From positions 1 to 36,772 of the forward strand of contig JAJPJC010000173.1 of the NCBI GenBank assembly GCA_021324445.1: a stretch of 36,772 nucleotides of DNA, written 5' to 3'. Below are positions 1-8,161 of this stretch, in pieces. Origin of the DNA: Isosphaeraceae bacterium. GTDB lineage: Bacteria > Planctomycetota > Planctomycetia > Isosphaerales > Isosphaeraceae. The translations under genes were made by a program, and so were the position numbers. How positions within the stretch are numbered: the first letter of the stretch is position 1; every line of letters begins with the position of its first letter. The notes beneath the pieces are model-generated. The model had not been told where the DNA came from and ran no database searches. It saw nothing but the letters and a program-made list of their open reading frames with translations.

Positions 1-1
1 T

Positions 2-91
2 CAGCCGGTGGTCCGCCGCTACTCCGGCGGTGCCGACATTTTGGCCGCCTGGGGCACGCTGGCCGGTGCGGGTCACGCTTGCCGGGAATGA
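2..91 (+). CDS. Possible C-terminal end of a gene entering from the left edge
   Basis: The + frame beginning at base 2 is open from the window edge to a TGA at 89-91 and encodes about 29 residues ending in HACRE. Third codon positions are mostly G or C, as in real genes here. It would overlap the convergent gene at 73-666 by about 19 bases. The opposite strand is also open: a GTG at 76-74 overlaps the stop of the 73-666 gene (GTGA) and could start a gene running off the left edge. These 90 bases cannot decide between the two, and no family is recognised. Confidence 0.25.
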   Translation, partial: QPVVRRYSGGADILAAWGTLAGAGHACRE

Positions 92-666
92 GCGCGGCGG
101 AGCAGCTCCAGACGCAGGGCGGCCAGCAGTTCCAGGATCGGCTTGACGAACGGTCGCAAGGCCGGTTGCTCCTCGACCCAGGACTCGGCATGGACCAACG
201 GCTCGAAGACGCGGCGGCCACGACGGGTCATCCGTTCGACCACGCCACGATCCACGAGGAACAACAAGACCGCCGCGCGTTCCGCCAGGGGCGACTCAGA
301 CCAGAATTCGGATCGCGCCAGGTCGTTCTCGAGATGAAGGCCGGCGTAGCGAACGGCCTCTTCGAACAGGGCCAGGCGATGCTCGTCGTTGCGGTGCGAG
401 GCATAGTGGGCCAGGCGGCCGGTCCAGTCACGTGCAAGTTTCTTCACGAATGATGCAGCCACGGCCAGAACGTTCCTCACCAGTCGGCGACGGTATTCCC
501 AGCCAAATCGCCACGGGCCTGGACGGCCATGAGGGGGTTCGCAGAGCCAGGCCATTTCCGCGTCGCGAAGCAGACCCGCTGTCAACGTAGACCAGCGGCT
601 CGCCGCCGGGCGCGCGCTTTGCAGGAGGTCCCGGGCAGCGCTCTCCTCAATGAATTCGTAGGACAT
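73..666 (-). CDS. Hypothetical protein, 197 aa
   Basis: I do not recognise this protein. The frame is open to 768, but the upstream 34 residues are Arg/Pro-rich and look non-coding, so the ATG at 666 (MSYEFIEES...) is preferred, although no clear Shine-Dalgarno sequence precedes it. The product is soluble, rich in Leu, Ala, Arg and Glu and mostly helical in character. Tryptophan-containing segments lie in the first third, one moderately hydrophobic stretch (LVRNVLAVAASF) may be a buried helix, and the C-terminus is Leu/Arg-rich. There is no signal peptide or metal-binding motif. It is divergent from the MMPL exporter, with about 290 bases between the starts. Composition and codon use match the surrounding genes. 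Confidence 0.6.
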   Translation of the reverse strand: MSYEFIEESAARDLLQSARPAASRWSTLTAGLLRDAEMAWLCEPPHGRPGPWRFGWEYRRRLVRNVLAVAASFVKKLARDWTGRLAHYASHRNDEHRLALFEEAVRYAGLHLENDLARSEFWSESPLAERAAVLLFLVDRGVVERMTRRGRRVFEPLVHAESWVEEQPALRPFVKPILELLAALRLELLRRAHSRQA

Positions 667-955
667 CGTAGGACGCTCGGCAAGTCCTCCGCCGCGGATT
701 CGCGTTCTTGGTTGGGTCCGAGCGACCTGCCCGCGACAGGATGAGGGAACCTGAGGAGACAGGGCCACCCGTGGTGGGATCTCATCCCGGCCGAGCCCAT
801 TTTGTTTTTGACATCCTGGGTCGGGATCGACTATGTTCGGTCACCGCAGGGAACGATCCCGTCGGGGGACCGCGTCGCGGCCGGCAGGGAACCGCCCGGC
901 ACGACGGCCTGGCCCTCCATCGCCGGTTCAAAGCAGCTCGGAAGCTCGTCGACTC

Positions 956-3418
956 ATGTTTTCCTTCGTCTCACGGTTGGTGATCCGTCATCCCTGGCTC
1001 ATCGCGCTGGCATGGCTGTTCCTGGCGGCGGTGCTCCATCACTTCTCCCCGCCCTGGGATCAGGTGACCAAGGATGACAACGTCCGGTTCTTCCCCCCGG
1101 ATTTCCCCAGCGTCGTCGGTCAAGAATTGCTGGAGCGCGGCTTCCCCCAGGATGCCTCGAGCTCGCAAGTCGTCCTGGTGTACGAGCGGCGGCCCTTGAC
1201 GCCGGATCAGGCCCTGGGGATGGAGGTGTTGGCCCCGGCCCCCGCCGCGGCCAATCCGTCGCAGGGCGGCCGCTTGACGACCGAGGACTTCCGCTATGTG
1301 GAGGGGGTCGCAGCCCGCTTCTACCAGTTCGCCCGGTCGCATCCGGAGCTGGGCTTCAAGAAGCTGGATACGCACCGTTCGCCGGTGATCGGTCCCCGGC
1401 TGATCGGCACCAGCGCCGATGGCCGAGGCCAGGCCGTGCTGACGATCATCTCCCTGAACGGGACCTACCTGGCCAAAACCACGCGGATCGCCGTCGACCG
1501 GATCATGGATTGGCTGAAGCGCGACCGGCCCGCGCCGCCGGCGGGGCTGGAGCTGGCCCTCACCGGATCCGCGGTCGTCGGTCATGACATCAACACGGCG
1601 GCCAATGAGAGCATCTCCAACACGACCCGGGCGACGGTCAGCCTGGTCGTCTTGATCCTGCTGGTGGTGTACCGATCGCCCCTGCTGGCGATGGTCCCCT
1701 TGATCACAATCGCGCTGTCGGTTGTCGTCTCGCTCTGGTCGATCGCGCTGCTGGCGACGACGCCGGGCTTCGGCTTCCAGGTGATCAGCATCACCAAGGT
1801 GTTCGTCATCGTCGTGCTCTTCGGCGCGGGGACGGATTACTGCCTGTTCCTGATCGCGCGGTATTCCGAGGAGCTGGGCCGCGGCCGCGCCAAGGTGGAA
1901 GCGCTCGGCGAAGCGATCCGCCAGGTGGGCGGCGCCCTGGTCGCCAGCGCCGGCACGGTGATCATCGGGCTGGGCATGCTCTACTTTTCGAGCTTCGCCA
2001 AGATCAAGTACACCGGGCCGACGATCGCGCTGAGTCTGGCGGTGGCGCTGGCCGCCTCCCTGAGCCTGGCCCCGGCGCTGTTGGGCTGGCTCGGGGATGC
2101 GATCTTCTGGCCGTTCCGCGCCCCGCGGCAGACATCCCGCGGGGATCGCGAGAGCGAGAGCCCGGACTCCCTGCCGGCGACGGGCTTCTGGGTCCGGGTC
2201 GCCGACCTGGTGGTCCACTATCCGCTGGGGATCTTGTCGATTTGCTTGATGGTCTTGACGCCTCTGGCCGCGGTGGGGGCGCGCACCCACTCGAACTACA
2301 ACCAGCTCGCCGACCTCGACCCCGATCGACCGAGCGTGATCGGAGCCAACATCGTGAGGCGCTACTTCGCTCCGGGCGAGCTGAGTCCCACGACGGCGTT
2401 GATCGACAATCCCGGGCTGGATTTCCGCTCGGAGCGGGGCCAGGCGGCGATCGAGGCGACCAGCCGGCGGCTGCTGGCCCTGGACAACGTCGCCGAGGTC
2501 CGCTCGCTGACCCGTCCGGTGGGTAAGCCACTGGCCGCCGATTCGGGCCAGCGCCTCTTCAGCCGCGTCGCCGGTGAAGCGCTGCTGCGCCTCGGGGCGG
2601 CCGTGCGCTACGTCAGCCTCCAGCCGGCCGATCGGGCCGACCTCAACCACATCACCCGGTTCGACATCATCTTCAAGACCGACCCCTTCTCGGCGGCCAG
2701 CCTGGAAGCCCTCGAGCGCCTCCGGGAGGTCCTGCTCGAGACCACGACGGCCGGTCAGCCGCTGGAAGGGACCAGGCAGATCGGCCTGGCCGGCTCGACG
2801 TCCATGGTCAACGACCTGAGACGCGTGACCACCGGCGATGAGCGGCGCATGTATCTGCTGGTCACGATGGGGGTCTATGCCGTCCTGGTGGCCTTGTTGC
2901 GACGGCCGGGGATCAGCCTGTATCTGATCGCCACGGTCGTGCTCGGGTACCTGGCCTCCCTGGGTTTGACGGACCTGGTCTTCCACGCGCTGCACCGCGG
3001 CCCGCAGGCCTGGGGTGGACTGGATTGGACCGTGGGCTTCTTTCTGTTCGTGATCCTGGTCGCCGTCGGCGAGGATTACAACATCCTGCTGATGGCCCGG
3101 GTGATCGAAGAGGAGCGGAAGCACGGCGTCCTCGAGGGCACGCGCCGGGCCGTCGCCCATACCGGGGGCATCATCAGCTCCTGCGGCTTGATCATGGCCG
3201 GGACCTTCGGAGCCATGCTCACCGGCAAGCTGACCTCGCTCCGCGAGCTGGGCTTCGCGCTGGGACTGGGCGTCCTGCTCGACACCTTCCTGGTCCGGCC
3301 GATCCTGGTCCCCGCCTTCATCGTCCTGCTCGACCGCGTGCGGGCCGCCCGCCAGGCTGCCACAGAGCCAGACCGCGAGCTTCGTCCCGTGGCGAGTGCC
3401 GAGTGGAAGGGGTCGTAG
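956..3418 (+). CDS. MMPL-family (RND superfamily) membrane transporter
   Basis: This 820-residue inner-membrane protein has the two-fold MMPL/RND plan: an N-terminal membrane helix (about residues 13-29), a periplasmic loop, a block of five or six helices, a second helix and loop, and a second helix block. The first block carries GAGTDYCLFLIARY (about 290-303), matching the conserved GxGxDY...R signature of MMPL proteins. The second block has the parallel AVGEDYNILLMARVIEE near residue 701, with Glu-Asp in place of the usual Thr-Asp. These acidic residues are thought to carry protons in the family. Exporters of this type move lipids, hopanoids or drugs; the substrate here cannot be read. The frame is open back to 833, but that stretch is Arg/Pro-rich, so the ATG at 956 (MFSFVSRLV) is preferred. 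The gene converges on clpC across an inverted repeat. Confidence 0.9.
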   Translation: MFSFVSRLVIRHPWLIALAWLFLAAVLHHFSPPWDQVTKDDNVRFFPPDFPSVVGQELLERGFPQDASSSQVVLVYERRPLTPDQALGMEVLAPAPAAANPSQGGRLTTEDFRYVEGVAARFYQFARSHPELGFKKLDTHRSPVIGPRLIGTSADGRGQAVLTIISLNGTYLAKTTRIAVDRIMDWLKRDRPAPPAGLELALTGSAVVGHDINTAANESISNTTRATVSLVVLILLVVYRSPLLAMVPLITIALSVVVSLWSIALLATTPGFGFQVISITKVFVIVVLFGAGTDYCLFLIARYSEELGRGRAKVEALGEAIRQVGGALVASAGTVIIGLGMLYFSSFAKIKYTGPTIALSLAVALAASLSLAPALLGWLGDAIFWPFRAPRQTSRGDRESESPDSLPATGFWVRVADLVVHYPLGILSICLMVLTPLAAVGARTHSNYNQLADLDPDRPSVIGANIVRRYFAPGELSPTTALIDNPGLDFRSERGQAAIEATSRRLLALDNVAEVRSLTRPVGKPLAADSGQRLFSRVAGEALLRLGAAVRYVSLQPADRADLNHITRFDIIFKTDPFSAASLEALERLREVLLETTTAGQPLEGTRQIGLAGSTSMVNDLRRVTTGDERRMYLLVTMGVYAVLVALLRRPGISLYLIATVVLGYLASLGLTDLVFHALHRGPQAWGGLDWTVGFFLFVILVAVGEDYNILLMARVIEEERKHGVLEGTRRAVAHTGGIISSCGLIMAGTFGAMLTGKLTSLRELGFALGLGVLLDTFLVRPILVPAFIVLLDRVRAARQAATEPDRELRPVASAEWKGS

Positions 3419-3422
3419 GCGA

Positions 3423-3501
3423 TGTTGTAGGGTGGGTGGAACCCACCGATGACCCCGCCTGCCAGGGCCTCCTGTTGGTGGGTTTCACCCACCCTACAAC
3501 A
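3423..3501. repeat. Inverted repeat with 25-bp arms between convergent genes
   Basis: Positions 3423-3447 and 3477-3501 are reverse complements over 25 bases with one mismatch (a G or A in the middle). The spacer is 29 bases. Each arm contains GTAGGGTGGGT and then its own short palindrome, GGTGGGTT..AACCCACC, so the transcript could form a very stable long hairpin. It begins five bases after the stop of the MMPL gene and ends five bases before the stop of clpC. A bidirectional terminator or a REP/MITE-like mobile palindrome would both fit. No transposase is nearby. Confidence 0.85.
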
Positions 3502-3505
3502 AACA

Positions 3506-6049
3506 CTAGCCACGATCCTTGCCGTCAACGGGCAAGCCGCTGGACTCGCTGCCGACGCCCACCAGGGCGGCGGCCTGGCCTTCGGCCTCGTCCTTGGTCG
3601 TGGCGAGGAATTTGAACCGCTTGGCGTCGTCCTCGCCCTCGACCAGGACCTGGACGACCTCCTTGCCCTGGAACGAGCCGCGGAGCAGCTCCTCGGCCAG
3701 CGGGTTCTCGATCAGATTCTCGATGGCGCGGCGGAGCGGACGGGCGCCGTAATCGGGGTTATACCCCTTGGCGATCAAGAACTCCTTGGCCTCGTCGCTC
3801 ATGACCAGCTCCAGACCCCGATCGCTCATCCGGCCGCGGATCTTCGAGAGCTCGATGTCGACGATCTTCTTGAGGTCCTCCTTGTTGAGGGCGTGGAAGA
3901 CGATCACGTCGTCGAGCCGGTTGAGGAACTCGGGCCGGAAATACTTCTCGATGGCGACCTTGAGCCGCTCCTTCATCTGCTCGTAGCTGGCGGCGTCGTC
4001 CCGGCCGCGGTCGAAGCCGAAGACGTTGGTGTACGAGGTCACCTCGGCGCCGGCGTTGGTGGTCATGATGATGATGGTGTTCTTGAAGTCGACGTTGCGG
4101 CCAAAGCTGTCGGTGAGCCGGCCTTCCTCCATGATCTGGAGGAGCGTGTTGTAGACATCGGGATGGGCCTTCTCGATCTCGTCGAGCAGGACCACGGCGT
4201 AGGGACGGCGGCGGATCTTCTCGGTCAACTGGCCGCCCTCTTCGTAACCCACATAACCGGGAGGGGCCCCGATCAGGCGCGAGACGTTGTGCTTCTCCAT
4301 GTACTCGGACATGTCGATCTGGATCAGGGCGTCGGAGTCGCCGAACATGAACTCGGCCAGGGCCTTGGCGAGCAAGGTCTTGCCCACGCCGGTGGGGCCG
4401 GCGAAGATGAAGCTGCCGATGGGGCGCTTGGGATCCTTCAGCCCGGCCCGGCTGCGGCGCACGGCCTCGCTGATCCGCTTGATGGCCTCGGTCTGGGAGA
4501 TGACCCGCTTCTGGATCTCCTCTTCCATGCGGAGCAACCGCCCGCTCTCCTCGCTCTCCAGCCGGGTCAGCGGGATGCCGGTCATCTTGCTGACGACCTC
4601 GGCGATGACCTCCTCATCGACGGTGCCGTCGATCTCCTTGGAGCGTTCGCGCCACTCGCGAGTGATGGTCTCCTTCTTCTTCTTGAGCTTGTCGGCCTGA
4701 TCGCGCAGGGCGGCGGCGCGTTCGAAGTCCTGGTTGGCGACCGCCTCCTCCTTATCCTGGTTCAGGCGTTCGATTTGCTCGTCGATCTCCTTGAGGTCCG
4801 GCGGCCGGGTCATCGCCTTGAGCCGGACGCGCGCCCCGGCCTCGTCGACCACATCGATCGCCTTGTCGGGGAGGCAGCGCCCGGTGATGTAGCGATCGGA
4901 CAGCTCGACGGAGGCCTCCAGCGCTTCGTCGGTGATCTGCACGCGGTGATGGGCCTCGTAGCGGTCGCGGAGGCCGCGGAGGATCTCCAGGGCCTCATGC
5001 CGGCTGGGGGGTTCGACGATGATGGTCTGAAACCGCCGCTCCAGGGCGCCGTCCTTCTCGATGTACTTGCGGTATTCATCCAGCGTGGTGGCGCCGATGC
5101 ACTGCACCTCGCCCCGCGCCAGGGCCGGCTTGAGCACGTTGGAGGCGTCGATGGCACCCTCGGCCCCGCCGGCGCCGACGAGCGTGTGCAGCTCGTCGAT
5201 GAACAGGATCGTGTTCTTGGCGCGACGGACCTCGTTCATCACCGCCTTGATCCGCTCCTCGAACTGGCCGCGGTACTTCGTCCCGGCCACCATCATGGCG
5301 AGATCCAGGACCACGATCCGGCGATCGCGCAACAGCTCCGGGACGTTGCCGTCGACGATCATCTGGGCCAGGCCCTCGACGATGGCGGTCTTGCCGACAC
5401 CCGCTTCGCCGAGCAGGACCGGGTTGTTCTTGGTGCGCCGCGAGAGCACCTGGATCACGCGTTCGATTTCGTTCTGGCGGCCGATGACCGGATCAAGCTT
5501 CCCTTGCCGAGCCAGGTCGGTCAGGTCGCGCCCGAAAGAGTCCAAGGCCGGGGTCTTGGACTTGTTGCCTTTTGACGTGGCGCCGCGTTCGCTCTCGGAG
5601 CCAGCGTCCATCCCATGACCGAGCAAGTTCAGCACCTCCTCGCGCACGTCTTCCAGCTTCAGATTGAGGTTCATCAGCACCTGGGCGGCCACGCCCTCCT
5701 GCTCACGCAAGAGCCCGAGCAGGAGGTGTTCGGTCCCCACGTAATTGTGACTCAGGTTCCGCGCCTCCTCGATGGCATACTCGATCACCTTCTTGGCTCG
5801 AGGGGTTTGGGGCAATTTGCCCATGGTCACCATCTCGGGGCCAGCCTGGACGATTTTCTCGATCTCGTTGCGGATCTTCCTCAGGTCGACGTCCATGTTC
5901 CTCAGGACGGTCGCGGCCACGCCGCTCCCCTCCTTGATCAGCCCGAGTAAGACGTGCTCGGTCCCTACGTACTCATGGTTGAATCGCTGCGCCTCCTGGT
6001 TGGCAAGCTGCATCACCTTGCGAGCACGATCGGTGAAGCGTTCATACAT
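3506..6049 (-). CDS. clpC: ATP-dependent Clp protease ATP-binding subunit ClpC
   Basis: This 847-residue AAA+ unfoldase feeds substrates to the ClpP peptidase in the cytoplasm. It has two N-terminal Clp repeats (residues about 3-70 and 78-145). The first AAA module has Walker A GEAGVGKT at 214-221 and Walker B ILFIDE at 281-286. A UVR-type middle segment (about 425-460, [11 protein letters not shown]) is short, which marks ClpC rather than ClpB. The second AAA module has GPTGVGKT at 551-558 and VVLLDE at 619-624. An FGF tripeptide near 677 sits where ClpP-binding loops carry their L/V-G-F motif, so a ClpP partner is expected. The length is normal. The ATG at 6049 is preceded by GGAG at 9 bases. 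No mcsA, mcsB or ctsR lies beside it, so control is not of the classical Bacillus arrangement. Confidence 0.97.
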   Translation of the reverse strand: MYERFTDRARKVMQLANQEAQRFNHEYVGTEHVLLGLIKEGSGVAATVLRNMDVDLRKIRNEIEKIVQAGPEMVTMGKLPQTPRAKKVIEYAIEEARNLSHNYVGTEHLLLGLLREQEGVAAQVLMNLNLKLEDVREEVLNLLGHGMDAGSESERGATSKGNKSKTPALDSFGRDLTDLARQGKLDPVIGRQNEIERVIQVLSRRTKNNPVLLGEAGVGKTAIVEGLAQMIVDGNVPELLRDRRIVVLDLAMMVAGTKYRGQFEERIKAVMNEVRRAKNTILFIDELHTLVGAGGAEGAIDASNVLKPALARGEVQCIGATTLDEYRKYIEKDGALERRFQTIIVEPPSRHEALEILRGLRDRYEAHHRVQITDEALEASVELSDRYITGRCLPDKAIDVVDEAGARVRLKAMTRPPDLKEIDEQIERLNQDKEEAVANQDFERAAALRDQADKLKKKKETITREWRERSKEIDGTVDEEVIAEVVSKMTGIPLTRLESEESGRLLRMEEEIQKRVISQTEAIKRISEAVRRSRAGLKDPKRPIGSFIFAGPTGVGKTLLAKALAEFMFGDSDALIQIDMSEYMEKHNVSRLIGAPPGYVGYEEGGQLTEKIRRRPYAVVLLDEIEKAHPDVYNTLLQIMEEGRLTDSFGRNVDFKNTIIIMTTNAGAEVTSYTNVFGFDRGRDDAASYEQMKERLKVAIEKYFRPEFLNRLDDVIVFHALNKEDLKKIVDIELSKIRGRMSDRGLELVMSDEAKEFLIAKGYNPDYGARPLRRAIENLIENPLAEELLRGSFQGKEVVQVLVEGEDDAKRFKFLATTKDEAEGQAAALVGVGSESSGLPVDGKDRG

Positions 6050-6119
6050 GGGCGGTCTACTCCGATCCGACGATTGTCCCCACTCCGCGCCGCTTTACGT
6101 CTCGCTCCGTCTACTTCCT

Positions 6120-6149
6120 ATTGTACGCAACCCTGAGCCAATCAGTCAG
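6120..6149 (-). promoter_or_regulatory. Candidate housekeeping promoter for clpC
   Basis: On the - strand, CTGACT (6149-6144) is followed after 18 bases by TACAAT (6125-6120), 70 bases before the clpC start. The -10 matches five of six consensus positions and the -35 four of six. No CIRCE-type inverted repeat was found around it. Confidence 0.35.
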
Positions 6150-6507
6150 CGGAGTTGCGCGCGACTCAGGGACGTCTTCAAGGGAGGACCAGTCGGCGAG
6201 CGTCACGATCCGTTCCAGACGCCCACCAGAGCGTTCGTCCTCCGATGGAGGTGCGACCACCGGGGGCGGGAATGAGTGCGTCGGCGACACGATGACCCGT
6301 GTGTGATTCTAGATCGCCCTTCGGTCCGAATCAAGTTGAGGCGCGATGGGGGCGCGGGGAACCCCCGGCCCAGCCGGAGGCTCGCGCGCGGCCGGGAGCC
6401 GGTCGTTGTCCCAGGGAGGGGGGTGGACACGACCGGGGAAGCCGGCCCGGCGGCGGCGAGCGAACCGGTGGGGCCGCCGAGGGCGGCGGCCCCAGACGAC
6501 GGACCGA
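6150..6507. other. Gene-free stretch between clpC and the AsmA-like gene
   Basis: Open frames here are short, overlap in several frames and have Arg/Pro/Gly-rich products typical of chance reading in high-GC DNA. G/C-rich runs occur at 6400-6500 just beyond the AsmA-like stop, but no clean hairpin with a T tract was found. Confidence 0.5.
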
Positions 6508-7791
6508 TCACCGCAGGAGCCGGTCGCGGAGCTGGCGTCCCAGCAGCCGCAGCCGCTCGCGGTCGTCGCGCCGCGGCCCCGACTCCTGGAGCATGCTGCC
6601 GTGGATCGGCACCCCGTTGACCTGAACGGCCATCTGGTTGAGCGTCCCACGGAGGGTCAGCGTCGTCAACGACCCGACGTCCAGGTTCAGCTCGCCCAGG
6701 ACGCGCCGCGCCCGCTCGGGCAGACGCCCGGTCAGCCCCTCCACCTTCATCTCATAGTCGATCCGGCCGTCGAGATCAGTCCAGCCCGACATCGTGATCG
6801 GCAACCGGAGGAGATTCATCGTGAAGTGGTCGGTCGTGACCCGGCGGTCCTTGATCAGGAAGTCGCTCTGGATCGAAGCCAGCCGCCGCGGGTTGGCCAG
6901 GTCGACCAGCTTGGACAGTTCGGCGACGAGGGGGGCGCCCTGGAGGTCGATTGATTTCAGCGCGATCACTCCCTGGCCCACCAGAGCCTGGCACAGGTCG
7001 TTCCAGGAGGCTCCCCGGCCCTGGAGATAAAGGTCCGCATGCAACCGCCCGTTCAGGTTGGCCGCGGCGCCGGCCAGGATCGGGACGACGTAGCGGAGCA
7101 CCTTCATGCCCGGGTCAACGGCCACGTCTTCGGCGCGGAACTGAGCCTCCAGGCTCATGGCGGCGTCGGTCCGGTCCAACTGGGCCGCCAGGCGGAAGGG
7201 ACCGCCGTTGAGTGTTCCCCGCAGGTGGTCGACGAGGGTCAGGGGGCCTTCCGACGAGCCTTCGCCTTCCACCTCCTCGAGCTGGAGCCGCGTTTCCGTC
7301 GGCTCGTCGATGACCGTCACCTGGCCACGGCGAACCGAGAAGGCAACGCGATCCGCCACCCGAACGGCAGTCGATCCCCGCGCCGGCTCCTGGATCGGCT
7401 TGATCAGATCGGCTAATTCCACCGTCCCGTCGCTGCGGCGGAGGATCCGGAGCTGGACTCCGTCGGCCTCCAGCCGCCTCGGATGGAGCCGGCCCCGAAA
7501 GATCTGTAGCAGACTGAGGTCCAGCCGCAGGTCGGCGGCCTTCAACCAGGGGTCGCTCCGGCCCTGCGGGGAGCCGATCTCCAGGTTGATCAGGTGAATC
7601 CCGCCGAGCGGACAAACCGACAGCCGTTCCAGGCCCACCCGGCGCCCGCTCCGAGCCTCCATCGCCGCCACCACCTGGCGCCTGGCCCAACCCGTCGGTG
7701 CGACCACCACCACGACCAGCCAGAGCAGCACCGGGATCAGGATCAATCCGACCAGAAGCCGAACGGTCCATCGCCATCGGCGGATCGCCAT
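6508..7791 (-). CDS. AsmA-like membrane-anchored protein
   Basis: This 427-residue protein begins with a basic patch and one strong membrane helix (about residues 9-31, rich in Leu, Val and Ile), giving an N-in anchor with a large periplasmic domain. The rest alternates short beta-like segments. It opens with 'arrqVvaamEARSGRRVGLERLSV', the AsmA/DUF748 pattern of a helix followed by strands. It ends with a C-terminal block (GWTDLDGRIDYEMKVEG... LRGTLNQM) typical of AsmA C-terminal regions, where layer proteins show repeated 'l.G.i..d.....' strands. AsmA-like proteins act in envelope biogenesis and probably in lipid transport between membranes. The ATG at 7791 is preceded by GGGAGG at good spacing. 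It is divergent from the metallohydrolase gene. The family call is by pattern and is moderately sure. Confidence 0.72.
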   Translation of the reverse strand: MAIRRWRWTVRLLVGLILIPVLLWLVVVVVAPTGWARRQVVAAMEARSGRRVGLERLSVCPLGGIHLINLEIGSPQGRSDPWLKAADLRLDLSLLQIFRGRLHPRRLEADGVQLRILRRSDGTVELADLIKPIQEPARGSTAVRVADRVAFSVRRGQVTVIDEPTETRLQLEEVEGEGSSEGPLTLVDHLRGTLNGGPFRLAAQLDRTDAAMSLEAQFRAEDVAVDPGMKVLRYVVPILAGAAANLNGRLHADLYLQGRGASWNDLCQALVGQGVIALKSIDLQGAPLVAELSKLVDLANPRRLASIQSDFLIKDRRVTTDHFTMNLLRLPITMSGWTDLDGRIDYEMKVEGLTGRLPERARRVLGELNLDVGSLTTLTLRGTLNQMAVQVNGVPIHGSMLQESGPRRDDRERLRLLGRQLRDRLLR

Positions 7792-8161
7792 GGGAATCCC
7801 TCCCCCCTTTCGCGCCGGAGATCCCGACCGCCGCGGCTCCGCCCACGCGTGACTCCGGCCGCGCGCACAGTGCCGGCACCCAAGACTCGCCCGTTCCGTG
7901 CCTGCGGACCATACTCCAAGGCCCCGATCGCGGCAAGCACAGTCTCACAACCCCCCTCCGCCAGTCCGTGCCGGCGGGAATCCGCACCCAATTCCCGAGT
8001 CGAACTCCCCCGCGTCCTTGAACGGGGACCGGGAAACCGCTAAACCTGCTATCAGCAACCCTCCGGCGCAGTGGACGCGCACCTCCGGGCGCGGCTCCCT
8101 CCCAGGCCCCACGGATCGCCTCGGACCCCGCCGCGCCCCTCACCCTGTCAAGGACTCAACC
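7792..8161. other. Divergent intergenic region
   Basis: These 370 bases separate two divergent genes and must hold both promoters. The region is C-rich on the + strand and has no convincing -10/-35 pair. An open + frame runs through it into the metallohydrolase gene, but its product is Pro/Arg-rich and ends at the better-supported start at 8162. Confidence 0.5.

Noticed and set aside
971..3160. 729-codon open frame on the - strand opposite the MMPL gene
   Set aside because: It mirrors the real gene. The product is dominated by Arg, Gln, Asp, Gly and His with no hydrophobic cores, as expected for antisense reading of a high-GC gene.
3449..5575. 708-codon open + frame opposite clpC
   Set aside because: ClpC is certain on the other strand. 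The frame's Leu/Asp/Gly/Val-rich repetitive product is the antisense of biased codons.
6050..6300. CIRCE or CtsR-like operator upstream of clpC
   Set aside because: No TTAGCACTC-type inverted repeat or CtsR heptamer direct repeat was found, so only a weak housekeeping promoter is proposed.
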